Source of the DNA: an uncultured Lachnospiraceae bacterium
Lineage (GTDB): Bacteria; Bacillota; Clostridia; Lachnospirales; Lachnospiraceae
Length of the DNA stretch: 64,000 nt
NCBI GenBank assembly: GCA_910586205.1
Contig: CAJUGD010000001.1
Span: forward strand, 100,495 to 164,494
Direction: 5' to 3'
Shown here: positions 7,707 through 17,188 of the stretch, piece after piece
How the letters are laid out: each line of letters starts with the position of its first letter
Position numbering within the stretch: the first letter of the stretch is position 1
Translations under genes and position numbers: made by a program
Notes under the pieces: model-generated
What the model was told of the DNA's origin: nothing
What the model saw: only the letters and a program-made list of their open reading frames with translations
The model's database searches: none

Positions 7707-8573
7707 TTAAAGAGCGTCTGCCAGGTCAAGCAGATAGCGAAGCTCAGGAAACGGGTCAAAATTCAGCAATTCTTCTGTGGGAGCCTGCCTGACGGAAACC
7801 GGACGGGTCAGGAAGCGGTTGCGGATAAAGATATCCAGCTGCTTGTCATGGATACTGACTGCTGTATAACCAGGGGTATAATCCTTTAGTTTCTTCAGCT
7901 CCCTGAGAAAACGGTTCGGGAGAACCGGCGTGTCTTCTGCGGCCGGATGATAGAGGACAAAGCATTTTGCCAGCTCGGCGTCAGGGACAGGAGAAGAAAT
8001 ATATAAGGATTCCTCAGAAAAGAAATCCATGCGGATCGGCGTAGGAACCGAGTTTTCATCCAGCAGCCGGAAGTTTAAGCCTGTGTCTTTAGAAAGTTCT
8101 ATATGGATCCATACTCCTGTATTCATATGAACGCGCTGCTTACCCTTTTCCACCAGCTTAAAGTCTTGTGCAAGAACCGCATCACAGAGGGAAAAGGAAA
8201 GTCCCCTTATCTGGCCGGACAGTTCCCAGCGAAGAAGCGGTGTGGACGAGGTTTGGTGAAAAGGCATAAGCGCAGCCTTTTGCATAAGCGAGGGAGTAAT
8301 GTGAACCGCATTTTTTTCGGATACAGACGGGGTGTTGAGTTTTGGGCAAAGTGTATGCTCTAAATTGGCGCAGGTGAAGGCATTTACATACTTTTTTTGC
8401 CAGGGCCTGACAACGCACAGATGGAAAAGCACGGCAAAAGCCAGGGCAGCCAGGGTCAGAATATGGTTTTGAAATACAAAAACCAAAGCAGCGGCAAGGA
8501 GCAGAAGGAGAAAAAGCGCCTTCATACGATAGCTGCGGTACATTTGCTGAAGATCTGAGATGGTGTATTTCAT
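7707..8573 (-). CDS. DUF3137-like membrane protein of unknown function
   Basis: A 288-residue protein with two adjacent hydrophobic helices near the N-terminus (about residues 18-36 and 38-55: ALFLLLLLAAALVFVF and ILTLAALAFAVLFHL), then a soluble domain of about 230 residues. The layout resembles DUF3137 proteins, which carry two helices followed by a cytoplasmic domain, but the match is from general appearance only. No catalytic motif is recognised. It has its own extended -10 promoter and is transcribed away from the TTT transporter operon. No functional link to aldarate use can be shown. Confidence 0.6.
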   Translation of the reverse strand: MKYTISDLQQMYRSYRMKALFLLLLLAAALVFVFQNHILTLAALAFAVLFHLCVVRPWQKKYVNAFTCANLEHTLCPKLNTPSVSEKNAVHITPSLMQKAALMPFHQTSSTPLLRWELSGQIRGLSFSLCDAVLAQDFKLVEKGKQRVHMNTGVWIHIELSKDTGLNFRLLDENSVPTPIRMDFFSEESLYISSPVPDAELAKCFVLYHPAAEDTPVLPNRFLRELKKLKDYTPGYTAVSIHDKQLDIFIRNRFLTRPVSVRQAPTEELLNFDPFPELRYLLDLADAL

Positions 8574-8606
8574 AGATAAGGTCCTTTCTTAAGTGGTTTG
8601 TGGAAG

Positions 8607-8615
8607 ATTATACCA
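8607..8615 (-). promoter_or_regulatory. Extended -10 promoter of the DUF3137-like gene
   Basis: On the minus strand TGG-TATAAT (8615-8607) forms a perfect extended -10. The -35 region is poor. The predicted leader to ATG 8573 is about 27 bases and holds an AAGGAC site. Confidence 0.5.
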
Positions 8616-8700
8616 CAGGAAGCCATTTTTAGAAACAGGGCAAATAAGAAAGGCAGTAATGAAGTATTAATAAAAAATTATATTAAGGGAGGTTTTTCAA

Positions 8701-9822
8701 ATGAGAAAAACAATCAAAAAAGTGTTGGCAATGGCAACGGCATCTGCAATGCTTCTGTCCATGACAGGCTGTGGGAACAATGGAGGCAACTCCGGTGCAG
8801 CAGCTCCGGCTGCAGGCGGCGGGGACACTCAGGCAGCGGCGGCAGCTCCGGCCGGGGCAGGCGAGAGCAGTTTAAAGGGACAAAACGTGCGTGTGGTAAT
8901 CGGCTCTACTTCTACCTCCGGTGATTCTTATATGATTGCAGATTTGGTAACACGTTACCTGAGTGCAGAAATGGGATTTAACGGAAAGGTTGATGCCATT
9001 GGAAATGCAGCAGCCTTAGATGAGATCAAGAACGGAAAGGGCGACGGCAAGCTGGTAATGATGTTCCATGACATGACATTTTTAAGCCAGTTGTTTGGTT
9101 CTGTGGATGAGATGTATTCCCTGGAGAATATGACGGTGGGACCGCGTATCGGCCAGAATCCGGGTGCCTGCTTTGGAGCGGCGGCTGAGGATAATTTTGC
9201 CACCTTAGCAGATGTGACCAAGTATTTGGAGGAACATCCAGGGGAACCTCTGTCCTTTAATATTGAGTCCGGGGCTACCTCTCACCTGGCATTTGTGGCC
9301 TACTATCTGTATGTGAAGGAGACTCTTGGAGATGATGCAGCCAGTGGAATTAAGGCGATAGTCGGAGGAACCACGGCTGAAAAGCTGCAGAGACTGTGGG
9401 ATCGCAATGCAGATATTATCTATGGCGATACCTCTGCATTTGAGCAGTATACCCAGGAAGGTGTAGAGGATCAGCTTAAGATGACCATGTTTGGCTCCTG
9501 CGGCGAGGTAAGCGGCATTGAGATTGATTCCATGGCAGAATCCGGCGTTACCTTTAACGGAGAGGCTTTTGATTTCGCAAAGGATTTTTGCATGTATTTC
9601 CCCCAGGATATGGATGCCGATGTTCTGGCAGAGTATGAGGCGGCTATGAAGAAGATCACAGAGAATCCGGATTTCCAGGCTGATATGGCAAAGCTTTATT
9701 ATAACGCATTGTCTGCAGATGAGGTTGGGGTAGATGCATCCAAGGATTTCATCTATGACAAGCGGGAAATGTGTAAGGAACTGATTGAAAAGGCTCCGTC
9801 CCTGGATGAGCTGGCCAACTAA
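8701..9822 (+). CDS. tctC: TctC-like substrate-binding lipoprotein of a TTT transporter
   Basis: A 373-residue lipoprotein: a basic N-terminus, a hydrophobic signal and the lipobox LSMTGC put the lipidated Cys at residue 24. An Ala/Gly-rich linker (about residues 25-55) tethers the binding domain to the membrane. The rest is a Bug/TctC-type extracytoplasmic receptor, somewhat longer than the usual 320 residues because of the linker. It directly precedes small and large membrane subunits of the same system, then gudD, so the likely ligand is glucarate, galactarate or a related acid. This is inferred from context. The start has GGGAGG nine bases upstream. Confidence 0.85.
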   Translation: MRKTIKKVLAMATASAMLLSMTGCGNNGGNSGAAAPAAGGGDTQAAAAAPAGAGESSLKGQNVRVVIGSTSTSGDSYMIADLVTRYLSAEMGFNGKVDAIGNAAALDEIKNGKGDGKLVMMFHDMTFLSQLFGSVDEMYSLENMTVGPRIGQNPGACFGAAAEDNFATLADVTKYLEEHPGEPLSFNIESGATSHLAFVAYYLYVKETLGDDAASGIKAIVGGTTAEKLQRLWDRNADIIYGDTSAFEQYTQEGVEDQLKMTMFGSCGEVSGIEIDSMAESGVTFNGEAFDFAKDFCMYFPQDMDADVLAEYEAAMKKITENPDFQADMAKLYYNALSADEVGVDASKDFIYDKREMCKELIEKAPSLDELAN

Positions 9823-9922
9823 CCGGTCTAAAAACACAGGGCAGGAAGACGGTATATTATGGTTTTCTCCGGTCAGTCGGTATGCCGGCTGGCCGGAGGG
9901 ATAAAAGGAAAGGGGAAACAAC

Positions 9923-10360
9923 ATGATTAAGGTGGTTTATTCTACACAGCACTGGATTATGCCCCGCATTGTTATGGTGGTGCTGGCAGTTCTGCTGGCT
10001 GCCATTATTGCAACAGAAGGAATGGCTCGTGTAAAAAGCGGCGGTTCTTTCCTGGCAAAGCCGGGAAAATTCTTCCGTGAAGGCTGTGACCATGTAAAGC
10101 TTTGGGGAACGCTGGTACTGTTTGCCGGATATTTGTGGTGCTTAAATGTCATTGGTTTTACCGTAACCAGTATGGTGTTTGTATTTTTGTTTAATGTGCT
10201 TTATGCGGGAACAGAGAAAAAGTCTCTGCTTCTCAGCGCCGCGCTGTCAGTAAGCAGTGCATTGATCATCAGCGTGCTGTTTGGGGTTGTGTTTAATATT
10301 ACGCTGCCCAGCGGAATCTGCACCTTGCCGTTTCCGCAGTTTGGATTTACACTTTATTGA
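9923..10360 (+). CDS. tctB: TctB-like small membrane subunit of a TTT transporter
   Basis: A 145-residue protein with about four hydrophobic segments (IVMVVLAVLLAAIIATEG, LVLFAGYLWCLNVIGFTV, SMVFVFLFNVLYA, ALIISVLFGVVFNITL). Size and position between receptor and TctA fit the TctB family, whose sequence is poorly conserved. The gene begins 100 bases after tctC with a GGAAAGGGG site and ends 19 bases before tctA, so the three are one operon. Confidence 0.85.
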   Translation: MIKVVYSTQHWIMPRIVMVVLAVLLAAIIATEGMARVKSGGSFLAKPGKFFREGCDHVKLWGTLVLFAGYLWCLNVIGFTVTSMVFVFLFNVLYAGTEKKSLLLSAALSVSSALIISVLFGVVFNITLPSGICTLPFPQFGFTLY

Positions 10361-10379
10361 GAAAGGATGGTAAAACGGT

Positions 10380-11843
10380 ATGGTAGCACATCTTTTGATT
10401 GCGGCTTTAGGCGTTGTGGCCGGCATCGTGTTTGGCGCCATCCCCGGCATGACGGCAACCATGGCGGTGGCTGTATTTCTGCCGATGACCTATGCTTATG
10501 ATATGGATACGGCCTTGTTTTTGCTCCTGGGCCTGTATGTGGGCGGTATTTCCGGAGGATTGGTACCGGCAATTCTGATTAATATTCCAGGTACTCCTTC
10601 TTCTATTACCACTACCTTTGACGGGTATCCTATGTCCAAGAGAGGCGAGGGGGAGCGTGCCCTTAAGATTGGTATTTTGGCCAGCTTTCTGGGCGGCATG
10701 ATTTCTCTGCTGTGCCTGTGGCTTTTTACTCCGCTTTTGAGTGCGGCGGCTTTAAAGTTCAGTGCAGTGGAAAAGTTTTTGATCATTTTGTTTGCCCTGA
10801 CCGTGATTGCAGCTTTGTCCAAAGGGCAGATGCTTCGGGGGATTTTTGCAGGCTTTGGCGGTGTTCTGATCAGCCTGTGCGGAATGTTCAGCGTAAACAA
10901 CTCTTACCGCATGGTGCCGGCCTTTATGAAGGCTAAAATGCAGGATGGATTTCAGCTTCTACCGGTTTTGATCGGTTTGTTTGCCATTGCGCAGATTTTT
11001 GAGGAAGCGGAAGAAGGCATGAGATTTAAGATCGAGAAAGTGGATACGGCCGAGGGAAGCGGGGTCACAAGATTTTCTCTCAAAGATTTTAAGGGACAGG
11101 GTGTGAATGTGGTTCGCTCCTCTCTGATTGGTACTTTTATGGGTGTGCTTCCGGGCGTGGGAGGTTCGGCTGCTTCGATTCTGGCCTATGCTCAGGCTAA
11201 GAATTTTTCTAAGCATCCGGAGCTTTTAGGCACAGGCGCTCCCGAGGGCCTGGTGGCCTCCGAGTCTTCCAATAACGGTCTTACAGGCGGGGCCTTGATT
11301 CCTCTTTTAAGCCTTGGCATTCCGGGGGACTCTACGACAGCAGTTTTGATATCTGCATTTATGCTGCAGGGGATTCAGGTGGGTCCGCTGTTTATTACCC
11401 AGAATCCTCATACCTGGAATACCATATTGATTGCTTTGCTGGCATGTAACATTATCATGTTTATTGTAATGTTTTACCCGATTAAGTGGATCAGCAAGAT
11501 TATCTATATTCCTCGTCAGAGACTTTATCCTATCATTATTATGATCTGTGTGGTAGGCGCTTATGCCACCAAGAACGGGCGGATGTTTGATGCCTGGACG
11601 CTGCTGGCCTTTGGGGTGATTGGGTATATCTTTGGGAAGATTAAGATTCCTGCGTCCTGCTTCCTTATTGGGTTTATATTGGGGAAGGATTTGGAGAATT
11701 ATTTTATCCAGGCGATCTCAGCGGCAAGCGGAAGCCTTACCGTGTTCTTTACCCGGCCTATCGGCCTGTTTATCTGGGTACTGATCATTGTGTCGGTGGC
11801 TTATGCGATTTGGGATGACAGAAGAAGCAAGAAAAAGGCATAG
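10380..11843 (+). CDS. tctA: TctA-like large membrane subunit of a TTT transporter
   Basis: A 487-residue polytopic permease, normal length for TctA. Diagnostic glycine-rich motifs are GIVFGAIPGMTATMAVAV near residue 16, its half-repeat GTFMGVLPGVGGSAA near 253, and LGIPGDSTTAVLI near 311. TTT systems import carboxylic acids using an ion gradient rather than ATP. Coming directly before gudD and a LarA-like gene, this one probably imports aldarates. An AAAGGATGG site precedes ATG 10380. Confidence 0.9.
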   Translation: MVAHLLIAALGVVAGIVFGAIPGMTATMAVAVFLPMTYAYDMDTALFLLLGLYVGGISGGLVPAILINIPGTPSSITTTFDGYPMSKRGEGERALKIGILASFLGGMISLLCLWLFTPLLSAAALKFSAVEKFLIILFALTVIAALSKGQMLRGIFAGFGGVLISLCGMFSVNNSYRMVPAFMKAKMQDGFQLLPVLIGLFAIAQIFEEAEEGMRFKIEKVDTAEGSGVTRFSLKDFKGQGVNVVRSSLIGTFMGVLPGVGGSAASILAYAQAKNFSKHPELLGTGAPEGLVASESSNNGLTGGALIPLLSLGIPGDSTTAVLISAFMLQGIQVGPLFITQNPHTWNTILIALLACNIIMFIVMFYPIKWISKIIYIPRQRLYPIIIMICVVGAYATKNGRMFDAWTLLAFGVIGYIFGKIKIPASCFLIGFILGKDLENYFIQAISAASGSLTVFFTRPIGLFIWVLIIVSVAYAIWDDRRSKKKA

Positions 11844-11897
11844 CAAAGATAGAAGAAACAAGGTGTAAATGAGTTTATAGAAGGAGGAAGAAGAAAT

Positions 11898-13253
11898 ATG
11901 GGAGTGCCTGTAATTACGAAGATGGAAATTTATCCGGTGGCGGGCAAGGATTGTATGGAGCTGAATTTAAGCGGGGCTCATTCTCCGTTTTTTACCAGGA
12001 ATATTGTGATTCTGCATGCAGATAACGGGGAGACGGGCGTCGGTGAGGTTCCGGGAGGAAAGAAGATTACAGCGGCTTTGGAGGAATGTATTCCCATTGT
12101 GGAGGGTACAAAGATTTCTGAGTATAAGAGCACGCTTTTGAAGGTAAAGGCTCATCTGGATTCTAAAGGTGAGGAGGATGTGCGGGGGAATCAGACCTTT
12201 GATCTGCGTACAGGGGTGCATGTGATTACGGCAATAGAGGCTCCTTGCCTGGATCTGCTGGGCAAATATCTGGGTGTGCCGGTTTGTGAGCTTTTGGGTG
12301 ACGGTCAGCAGCGGGATAAGGTGCGTATGCTGGGCTATCTGTTCTTTGTGGGGGATCCCAACCGCACGGATCTGCCTTATGACCATGAGCCGGAGGCAGA
12401 TTGTGAGTGGTATCGGATTCGCCATGAGGAGGCTTTGACGGCAGAGAAAATCGTAGCCTTTGCCAAGGCTACCCATAAAAAATACGGATTCCAGGACTTT
12501 AAGCTTAAGGGCGGCGTGCTGCGGGGAGATAAAGAGATGGAGGTGATCCGGGAACTAAAGAAGGCGTTTCCGGAGGCAAGGATTGACTTAGATCCCAACG
12601 GCGGCTGGCTCTTGGAAGAAGCGGTTGAGTATGTGAAGGGGATGAAGGGAATCCTCACTTATTGTGAAGATCCTTGCGGCGCGGAGGGCGTTTATTCCGG
12701 CCGTGAGATTGTCAGCGAGTTCCGCCGCCGCACCGGGTTCCCTACTGCTACCAATATGATTGCCACAGACTGGAGAGAGGTAGGACATTCCCTGGAGTGC
12801 CAGGCTGTGGACATTATTTTGGCGGATCCTCATTTCTGGACCATGGCCGGATCGGTGCGCGTGGCTCAGATGTGCCATGATTTTGGGTATACCTGGGGCA
12901 GCCACTCCAACAACCACTTTGACATTTCCTTAGCCATGTTCACCCAGGTAGGGGCAGCAGTGCCAGGAGAGTATAATGCGCTGGATACCCACTGGATCTG
13001 GCAGGAAGGTTTAGAGAGACTGACAAAAGAACCGCTGCAGATTGTGGATGGCTGTGTAGAAGTTCCCAAAAAGCCGGGCCTGGGCATTGAGGTGGATATG
13101 GAGCAGGTGAAAAAGGCACATAAGCTGTACATGGACAACTGCCTTGGCGGGCGCGATGATTCGGTGGGAATGCAGTATTTGATTCCGGGATGGAAGTTCA
13201 ATGCCAAAAAGCCGTGTCTGGTGCGGGAAGGCAGCCAGTGGAATAAAGACTGA
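11898..13253 (+). CDS. gudD: Glucarate dehydratase
   Basis: A 451-residue enolase-superfamily enzyme that dehydrates D-glucarate (and L-idarate) to 5-dehydro-4-deoxy-D-glucarate using Mg2+. All expected residues can be placed: the KxK base (FKLKGG, K202/K204), metal ligands D232 (DLDPNG), E257 (YCEDP) and N286 (TATNM), D310 (ILADPHFW) and the second base H336 (GSHSNNH). These are offset by three from the E. coli GudD numbering, so the enzyme is expected to be active. AGGAGGAAG precedes ATG 11898. It lies in the TTT transporter operon, 55 bases after tctA. Confidence 0.93.
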   Translation: MGVPVITKMEIYPVAGKDCMELNLSGAHSPFFTRNIVILHADNGETGVGEVPGGKKITAALEECIPIVEGTKISEYKSTLLKVKAHLDSKGEEDVRGNQTFDLRTGVHVITAIEAPCLDLLGKYLGVPVCELLGDGQQRDKVRMLGYLFFVGDPNRTDLPYDHEPEADCEWYRIRHEEALTAEKIVAFAKATHKKYGFQDFKLKGGVLRGDKEMEVIRELKKAFPEARIDLDPNGGWLLEEAVEYVKGMKGILTYCEDPCGAEGVYSGREIVSEFRRRTGFPTATNMIATDWREVGHSLECQAVDIILADPHFWTMAGSVRVAQMCHDFGYTWGSHSNNHFDISLAMFTQVGAAVPGEYNALDTHWIWQEGLERLTKEPLQIVDGCVEVPKKPGLGIEVDMEQVKKAHKLYMDNCLGGRDDSVGMQYLIPGWKFNAKKPCLVREGSQWNKD

Positions 13254-13274
13254 AAACAGATTCTGATATAAGGA

Positions 13275-13313
13275 AAAGGGCAGGTAGTGGGAAATGGGCG
13301 CTGCCTGCCCTTT
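13275..13313 (+). other. Intercistronic stem-loop between gudD and the LarA-like gene
   Basis: Arms AAAGGGCAGGTAG (13275-13287) and CTGCCTGCCCTTT (13301-13313) pair over 13 positions with one G-U. No U-run follows, so it is more likely an RNA-stabilising or processing hairpin than a full terminator. It may set unequal expression of gudD and the downstream genes. Confidence 0.6.
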
Positions 13314-13346
13314 CCCGGCATATTCTCACACAGAACGGAGGAAATG

Positions 13347-14660
13347 ATGAAGGTAGTAAAAGACGGGATGGTGTCAAAGCTTTTAAAGGATACACGGATT
13401 CCCAAAATGTTTCATGCCAGACAGACGTTTCCGGGAGATAAGATTAGTCCGGAGGAGATTCCCGGTGTGGTAGCACGGGAATTGGGGCAGGAGCAGTTTG
13501 CCTCACGGATTCAGCCGGGAATGAGTATTGCCATCACGGCAGGAAGCCGCGGGATCCGCAATGTAGATATGATTACCAAGGCAATCGTGGATTTTGTGAA
13601 GGAGAGAGGAGCCAGCCCGTTTATTGTACCGGCCATGGGCAGCCATGGAGGCGCGACGGCAGAAGGGCAGTTGGAGATTTTGGCAGGCTATAACATTACT
13701 CCGGAGACCATGGGGTGTCCGATTAAGTCTTCCATGGAGGTAGCAGAGTTAGGATATTCCAAAAGAGGGCGCCGGGTTGCCATTGACAAGAATGCTTATG
13801 AGGCGGACGGGATCATCATTTCCTGCCGGTTAAAGCCCCACAATGCTTTTCGGGGGCATTATGAGAGCGGACCTTGTAAGATGATGACCGTGGGGCTTGG
13901 AAAACAGGCAGGGGCTTCTGTGGTTCATGGAGACGGCATGGATGTGATTGCAGAGAATATTCCGACCATGGCAGAGGTGGTACTGGCCAAGGCAAAGATT
14001 CTGATGGCGGTTCCATGCATAGAAAATGCTTATGATGAAACCTGCAGGATTGAGGCTATTCTGGCAGAAAACATTCTGGAGAGAGAACCAGAGCTTTTAA
14101 AATACGCATTTTCCAACATGCCCCGGTTGATTGTCGGGGAGACGGATGTGCTGGTGGTAGATGAGGTGGGAAAGAATTACAGCGGCACAGGTGTGGATCC
14201 CAATATTACAGGGACTTTCTCTACTCCTTATGCCACCGGCGGCATTAAGGTGCAGAGAACCTGCTTTTTAAATTTAAGTGAGGAGTCTCACGGAAATGCC
14301 CTGGGGGTAGGGCTGGCCAGTGCGATTACCAACAAAATTTTTGAGGACATGGATGTGGAGAAAATGTATCCCAACTGTATTACCAGCACGGTGCTGGCGT
14401 CAGCGAGGATTCCCTGTGTGGTGGCAAATGACAAGGAGGCCATTCAGATCTGTATTAAGACCTGTAATAAAATCCATCAGGAGAACGTCCGCATAGTTCG
14501 TATTCCCAACAGCCTGCATATTGGGGAGATCATGCTTTCGGAAGCTTATTATGAGGATGTAAAGGCCGGAAAATATGCAGGGGTGGAAGCATTGGACGAG
14601 CCGATGGAGCTAAGGTTTGATGAGAATGGAAATCTGATGACGGAAACGGTGACAAAGTAA
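13347..14660 (+). CDS. LarA-superfamily (DUF2088) protein, probable nickel-pincer racemase/epimerase
   Basis: A 437-residue protein of the lactate-racemase (LarA/DUF2088) superfamily. Residues matching the catalytic and cofactor positions of Lactobacillus LarA are visible: H100 in MGSHGGATAEGQ, H165 in KPHNAF, K178 in SGPCKMM (the lysine that binds the pincer nucleotide) and H194 in SVVHGDG (the nickel ligand). The Lys-to-His spacing of 16 equals that in LarA. The family racemises or epimerises alpha-hydroxy acids, so a hexarate C2/C5 epimerase is a reasonable inference here. ATG 13347 is preferred to ATG 13344 because it gives better spacing from GGAGG. Its stop overlaps the GntR start (TAATG). 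A paralogue is at 50385-51683. Confidence 0.78.
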   Translation: MKVVKDGMVSKLLKDTRIPKMFHARQTFPGDKISPEEIPGVVARELGQEQFASRIQPGMSIAITAGSRGIRNVDMITKAIVDFVKERGASPFIVPAMGSHGGATAEGQLEILAGYNITPETMGCPIKSSMEVAELGYSKRGRRVAIDKNAYEADGIIISCRLKPHNAFRGHYESGPCKMMTVGLGKQAGASVVHGDGMDVIAENIPTMAEVVLAKAKILMAVPCIENAYDETCRIEAILAENILEREPELLKYAFSNMPRLIVGETDVLVVDEVGKNYSGTGVDPNITGTFSTPYATGGIKVQRTCFLNLSEESHGNALGVGLASAITNKIFEDMDVEKMYPNCITSTVLASARIPCVVANDKEAIQICIKTCNKIHQENVRIVRIPNSLHIGEIMLSEAYYEDVKAGKYAGVEALDEPMELRFDENGNLMTETVTK

Positions 14661-15343
14661 TGGGAGAAATGCGACATAAATCTCTGCCTGAAAGGACGGC
14701 AGAAGTGATCTGTGACATGCTTTACCGGGAAAATTACCGGATAGGGGCAAAGCTGCCAGGGGAGCTTAAGCTGGCAGAAATGCTGGAGGTGAGCCGCAAT
14801 ACGGTTCGTCAGGCAATACGGATTCTGGAAGAAAAGGGTGTGCTGGAGGTAGAGCGGGGGGCAGGCACTTTTGTGTCTTCCAAGATGGGGATGAGCGAGG
14901 ATCCATTGGGACTTTCCATGATCATGGACAAAGCAAGGCTTATTAAGGATCTGCTGGAAGTGCGGCTTCTGATTGAGCCAAGGATCGCGGCCCTTGCGGC
15001 AGAACGGAGGACACAAAAGGAACTCTGCCAGCTTAAGCATATCTGTACTTGTCTGGAAAAGGCGTGGGGACAAGGGGATAATTATTATGAATTGGATATG
15101 GAGTTCCATACTTTTTTAGCAGGGTGCAGCAAAAATCTGGTGGTACACAGCCTTCTTCCGTCGATCTGTCAGACCATCATTTTACAGGAAAGTGTGATTC
15201 GGGCCAGGATGGGAAAACAGACGATCCTGGCCCATCGCCGTATTTATGAGGCTGTGGCCAGAGGAAAGGGCAGTGATGCCTATGATGCCATGATGATTCA
15301 TCTGGTGCAGAATCAGGAACGGTTACGTTCCCAGGATCTGTGA
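14660..15343 (+). CDS. FadR-subfamily GntR transcriptional regulator
   Basis: A 227-residue regulator with an N-terminal GntR winged helix (about residues 5-75; SRNTVRQAIRILEEKGVLEV is the recognition region) and a C-terminal FCD domain. FCD metal/ligand residues are visible in ELDMEFH near residue 145 and in AHRRIYEAV near 194, with H213 further on. Such regulators commonly bind sugar acids. Its ATG overlaps the stop of the LarA-like gene by one base, so translation is coupled and it is the last gene of the aldarate operon. Its likely role is feedback control of that operon. Confidence 0.88.
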   Translation: MGEMRHKSLPERTAEVICDMLYRENYRIGAKLPGELKLAEMLEVSRNTVRQAIRILEEKGVLEVERGAGTFVSSKMGMSEDPLGLSMIMDKARLIKDLLEVRLLIEPRIAALAAERRTQKELCQLKHICTCLEKAWGQGDNYYELDMEFHTFLAGCSKNLVVHSLLPSICQTIILQESVIRARMGKQTILAHRRIYEAVARGKGSDAYDAMMIHLVQNQERLRSQDL

Positions 15344-15391
15344 AAAGTAACATGGTCGGTACAAGCTTTTGTCAAATAAGATGGTATTTCA

Positions 15392-15420
15392 TTGAAATTT
15401 TTTTGGTTTTACGCTAAAAT
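15392..15420 (+). promoter_or_regulatory. Promoter predicting a leaderless ABC exporter mRNA
   Basis: TTGAAA (15392-15397) and TAAAAT (15415-15420) are exactly 17 bases apart. The A of ATG 15427 lies seven bases after the -10, which is where transcription should begin. No Shine-Dalgarno site lies between them. Confidence 0.6.
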
Positions 15421-15426
15421 GGGTAT

Positions 15427-17154
15427 ATGAAGAAAATATTCCTATACTATTTAAAACCGTTTTACCTGCGGATGGCAGGCGGTTTTGTGATTAAATTTAC
15501 TGGTACGCTGATGGATCTGTTTTTGCCGTGGGCGCTGGCTTATATGATTGATACTGTGATTCCCGCCAATGGAAGGCGGGAAATTCTCTTATGGGGAGTT
15601 TTTATGCTGGTTTGTTCTGTGCTGGCAGTGACCTTTAACATTCTGGCCAACCGGATGGCAGCCAGGGTGGCAGGAGACGCCATCTATGTGATCCGCAATG
15701 ACTTGTTTGAAAAGGTCATGTTTCTTCCTGACATGCAGGCCGACGGGCTGACCAGGCCGTCCCTGATCTCCAGACTGACTACAGATACTTATCATGTTCA
15801 TCAAATGCTGGGACGTATTCAAAGGTTGGGAGTGCGCGCTCCGATTCTGCTGACAGGAGGCATTGTGATGACCTTGCTTTTGGATCCGGTTTTAGCAGGA
15901 ATACTGTTAGGGACTTTGCCGCTTTTGACCATTGTGGTGATTGCGGTATCAAAAAGAAGCATCCCTCTGTACGCTAGGCTTCAGGAGAGCCTGGATCGAT
16001 TTGTTCGGCTGGTGAGGGAGGACATTGCCGGGATCCGGGTGATCAAGGCGCTGTCCAGAGAGGATTATGAGAGGAAAAGATTTGGAGAGATTAACCGGGA
16101 GGTGACAGAGCGGGAGAGAAGGGCCGCCATAACAGCCGCCATAACCAGCCCGGCTATGAATATTCTGCTGAATTTAGGGATGGTGGCAGTGATCGTGGCA
16201 GGCGCCATACGGGTAAACGCCGGACTGTCTCAGGTAGGGAAGATTCTGGCGTTTATGAGCTATTTTACGATTATATTAAACGCGCTGCTGTCCATATCCC
16301 GGATGTTTGTGGCCGTGTCAAAGGCAGCGGCCTCTGCCGAGAGGATCGTAAGGGTGTTGGAGACAGAGGATGAAAGAGAATGGGAGAGGGCGGAAACAGA
16401 CAGAGATCAGGGAGCGGACGGGGAAACCGAGATCCCTCACATTGCATTTGAAGGGGTATCCTTTTCTTATAATAAGATAGGGGACAATCTGACGGATATC
16501 AGCTTTTCCTTAAAACACGGAGAAACCTTGGGGATTATTGGCTCTACCGGCTCTGGCAAATCAACGGTGGTAAATCTTTTGATGCGTTTTTATGATGTGG
16601 ATCAGGGAAGAATCTGCCTGGACGGCAAGGATGTCCGCACAATCAAGCTTTCTGACTTGAGAAAAAGGTTCGGGGCGGTGTTTCAGAATGATGTGCTGTT
16701 TGCAGGGGATATCTATGAAAATGTCAGCCTGGGTCGGGGGATTGGAAAGGAGCAGGTAAAAGAGGCGCTGGAACATGCCAGGGCAGAGGAGTTTGTGGAA
16801 GAAAAGGGAGGAATTTGGGAGAAGCTGGATATTCGGGGCGCGAATTTAAGCGGCGGTCAGAAACAGAGGCTTCTCATTGCCAGGGCTTTGGCGGGAGAGC
16901 CGGAGATCCTGGTTCTTGATGATTCTTCCAGTGCTTTGGATTACCGGACGGAAGGGGAGCTTCGGAGAGAGCTTCGGGAAAATTTTGCTGATACTACGTG
17001 TATTGTGGTTGCTCAGAGGATCAGTTCGGTTATGGGAGCGGATCATATTTTGGTGTTGGAAGAAGGGAGGGAAGCAGGGTATGGAACCCATGCTGAGCTG
17101 ATGGAGAGGTGTGAGGTTTATCGGGAGATTGAGAGGTCGCAGATGGGATTTTAA
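15427..17154 (+). CDS. ABC exporter half-transporter, degenerate-site subunit
   Basis: A 575-residue half-transporter: a six-helix type I exporter domain (about residues 1-310), then an ATPase domain. Walker A is GSTGSGKST near residue 375 and the signature is LSGGQKQR near 475. The Walker B reads LVLDDSSSALD, with Asp in place of the catalytic Glu, and the switch-loop His is Gln (VAQRIS). These are marks of the degenerate partner in heterodimeric exporters of the TM287/288 or BmrCD type. The partner gene follows 34 bases later. There is no ribosome site before ATG 15427; see the promoter entry. Substrate unknown. Confidence 0.88.
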   Translation: MKKIFLYYLKPFYLRMAGGFVIKFTGTLMDLFLPWALAYMIDTVIPANGRREILLWGVFMLVCSVLAVTFNILANRMAARVAGDAIYVIRNDLFEKVMFLPDMQADGLTRPSLISRLTTDTYHVHQMLGRIQRLGVRAPILLTGGIVMTLLLDPVLAGILLGTLPLLTIVVIAVSKRSIPLYARLQESLDRFVRLVREDIAGIRVIKALSREDYERKRFGEINREVTERERRAAITAAITSPAMNILLNLGMVAVIVAGAIRVNAGLSQVGKILAFMSYFTIILNALLSISRMFVAVSKAAASAERIVRVLETEDEREWERAETDRDQGADGETEIPHIAFEGVSFSYNKIGDNLTDISFSLKHGETLGIIGSTGSGKSTVVNLLMRFYDVDQGRICLDGKDVRTIKLSDLRKRFGAVFQNDVLFAGDIYENVSLGRGIGKEQVKEALEHARAEEFVEEKGGIWEKLDIRGANLSGGQKQRLLIARALAGEPEILVLDDSSSALDYRTEGELRRELRENFADTTCIVVAQRISSVMGADHILVLEEGREAGYGTHAELMERCEVYREIERSQMGF

Positions 17155-17188
17155 GAGGATAAAGAATGTAAGAGGTTGAAGGAAGGGG

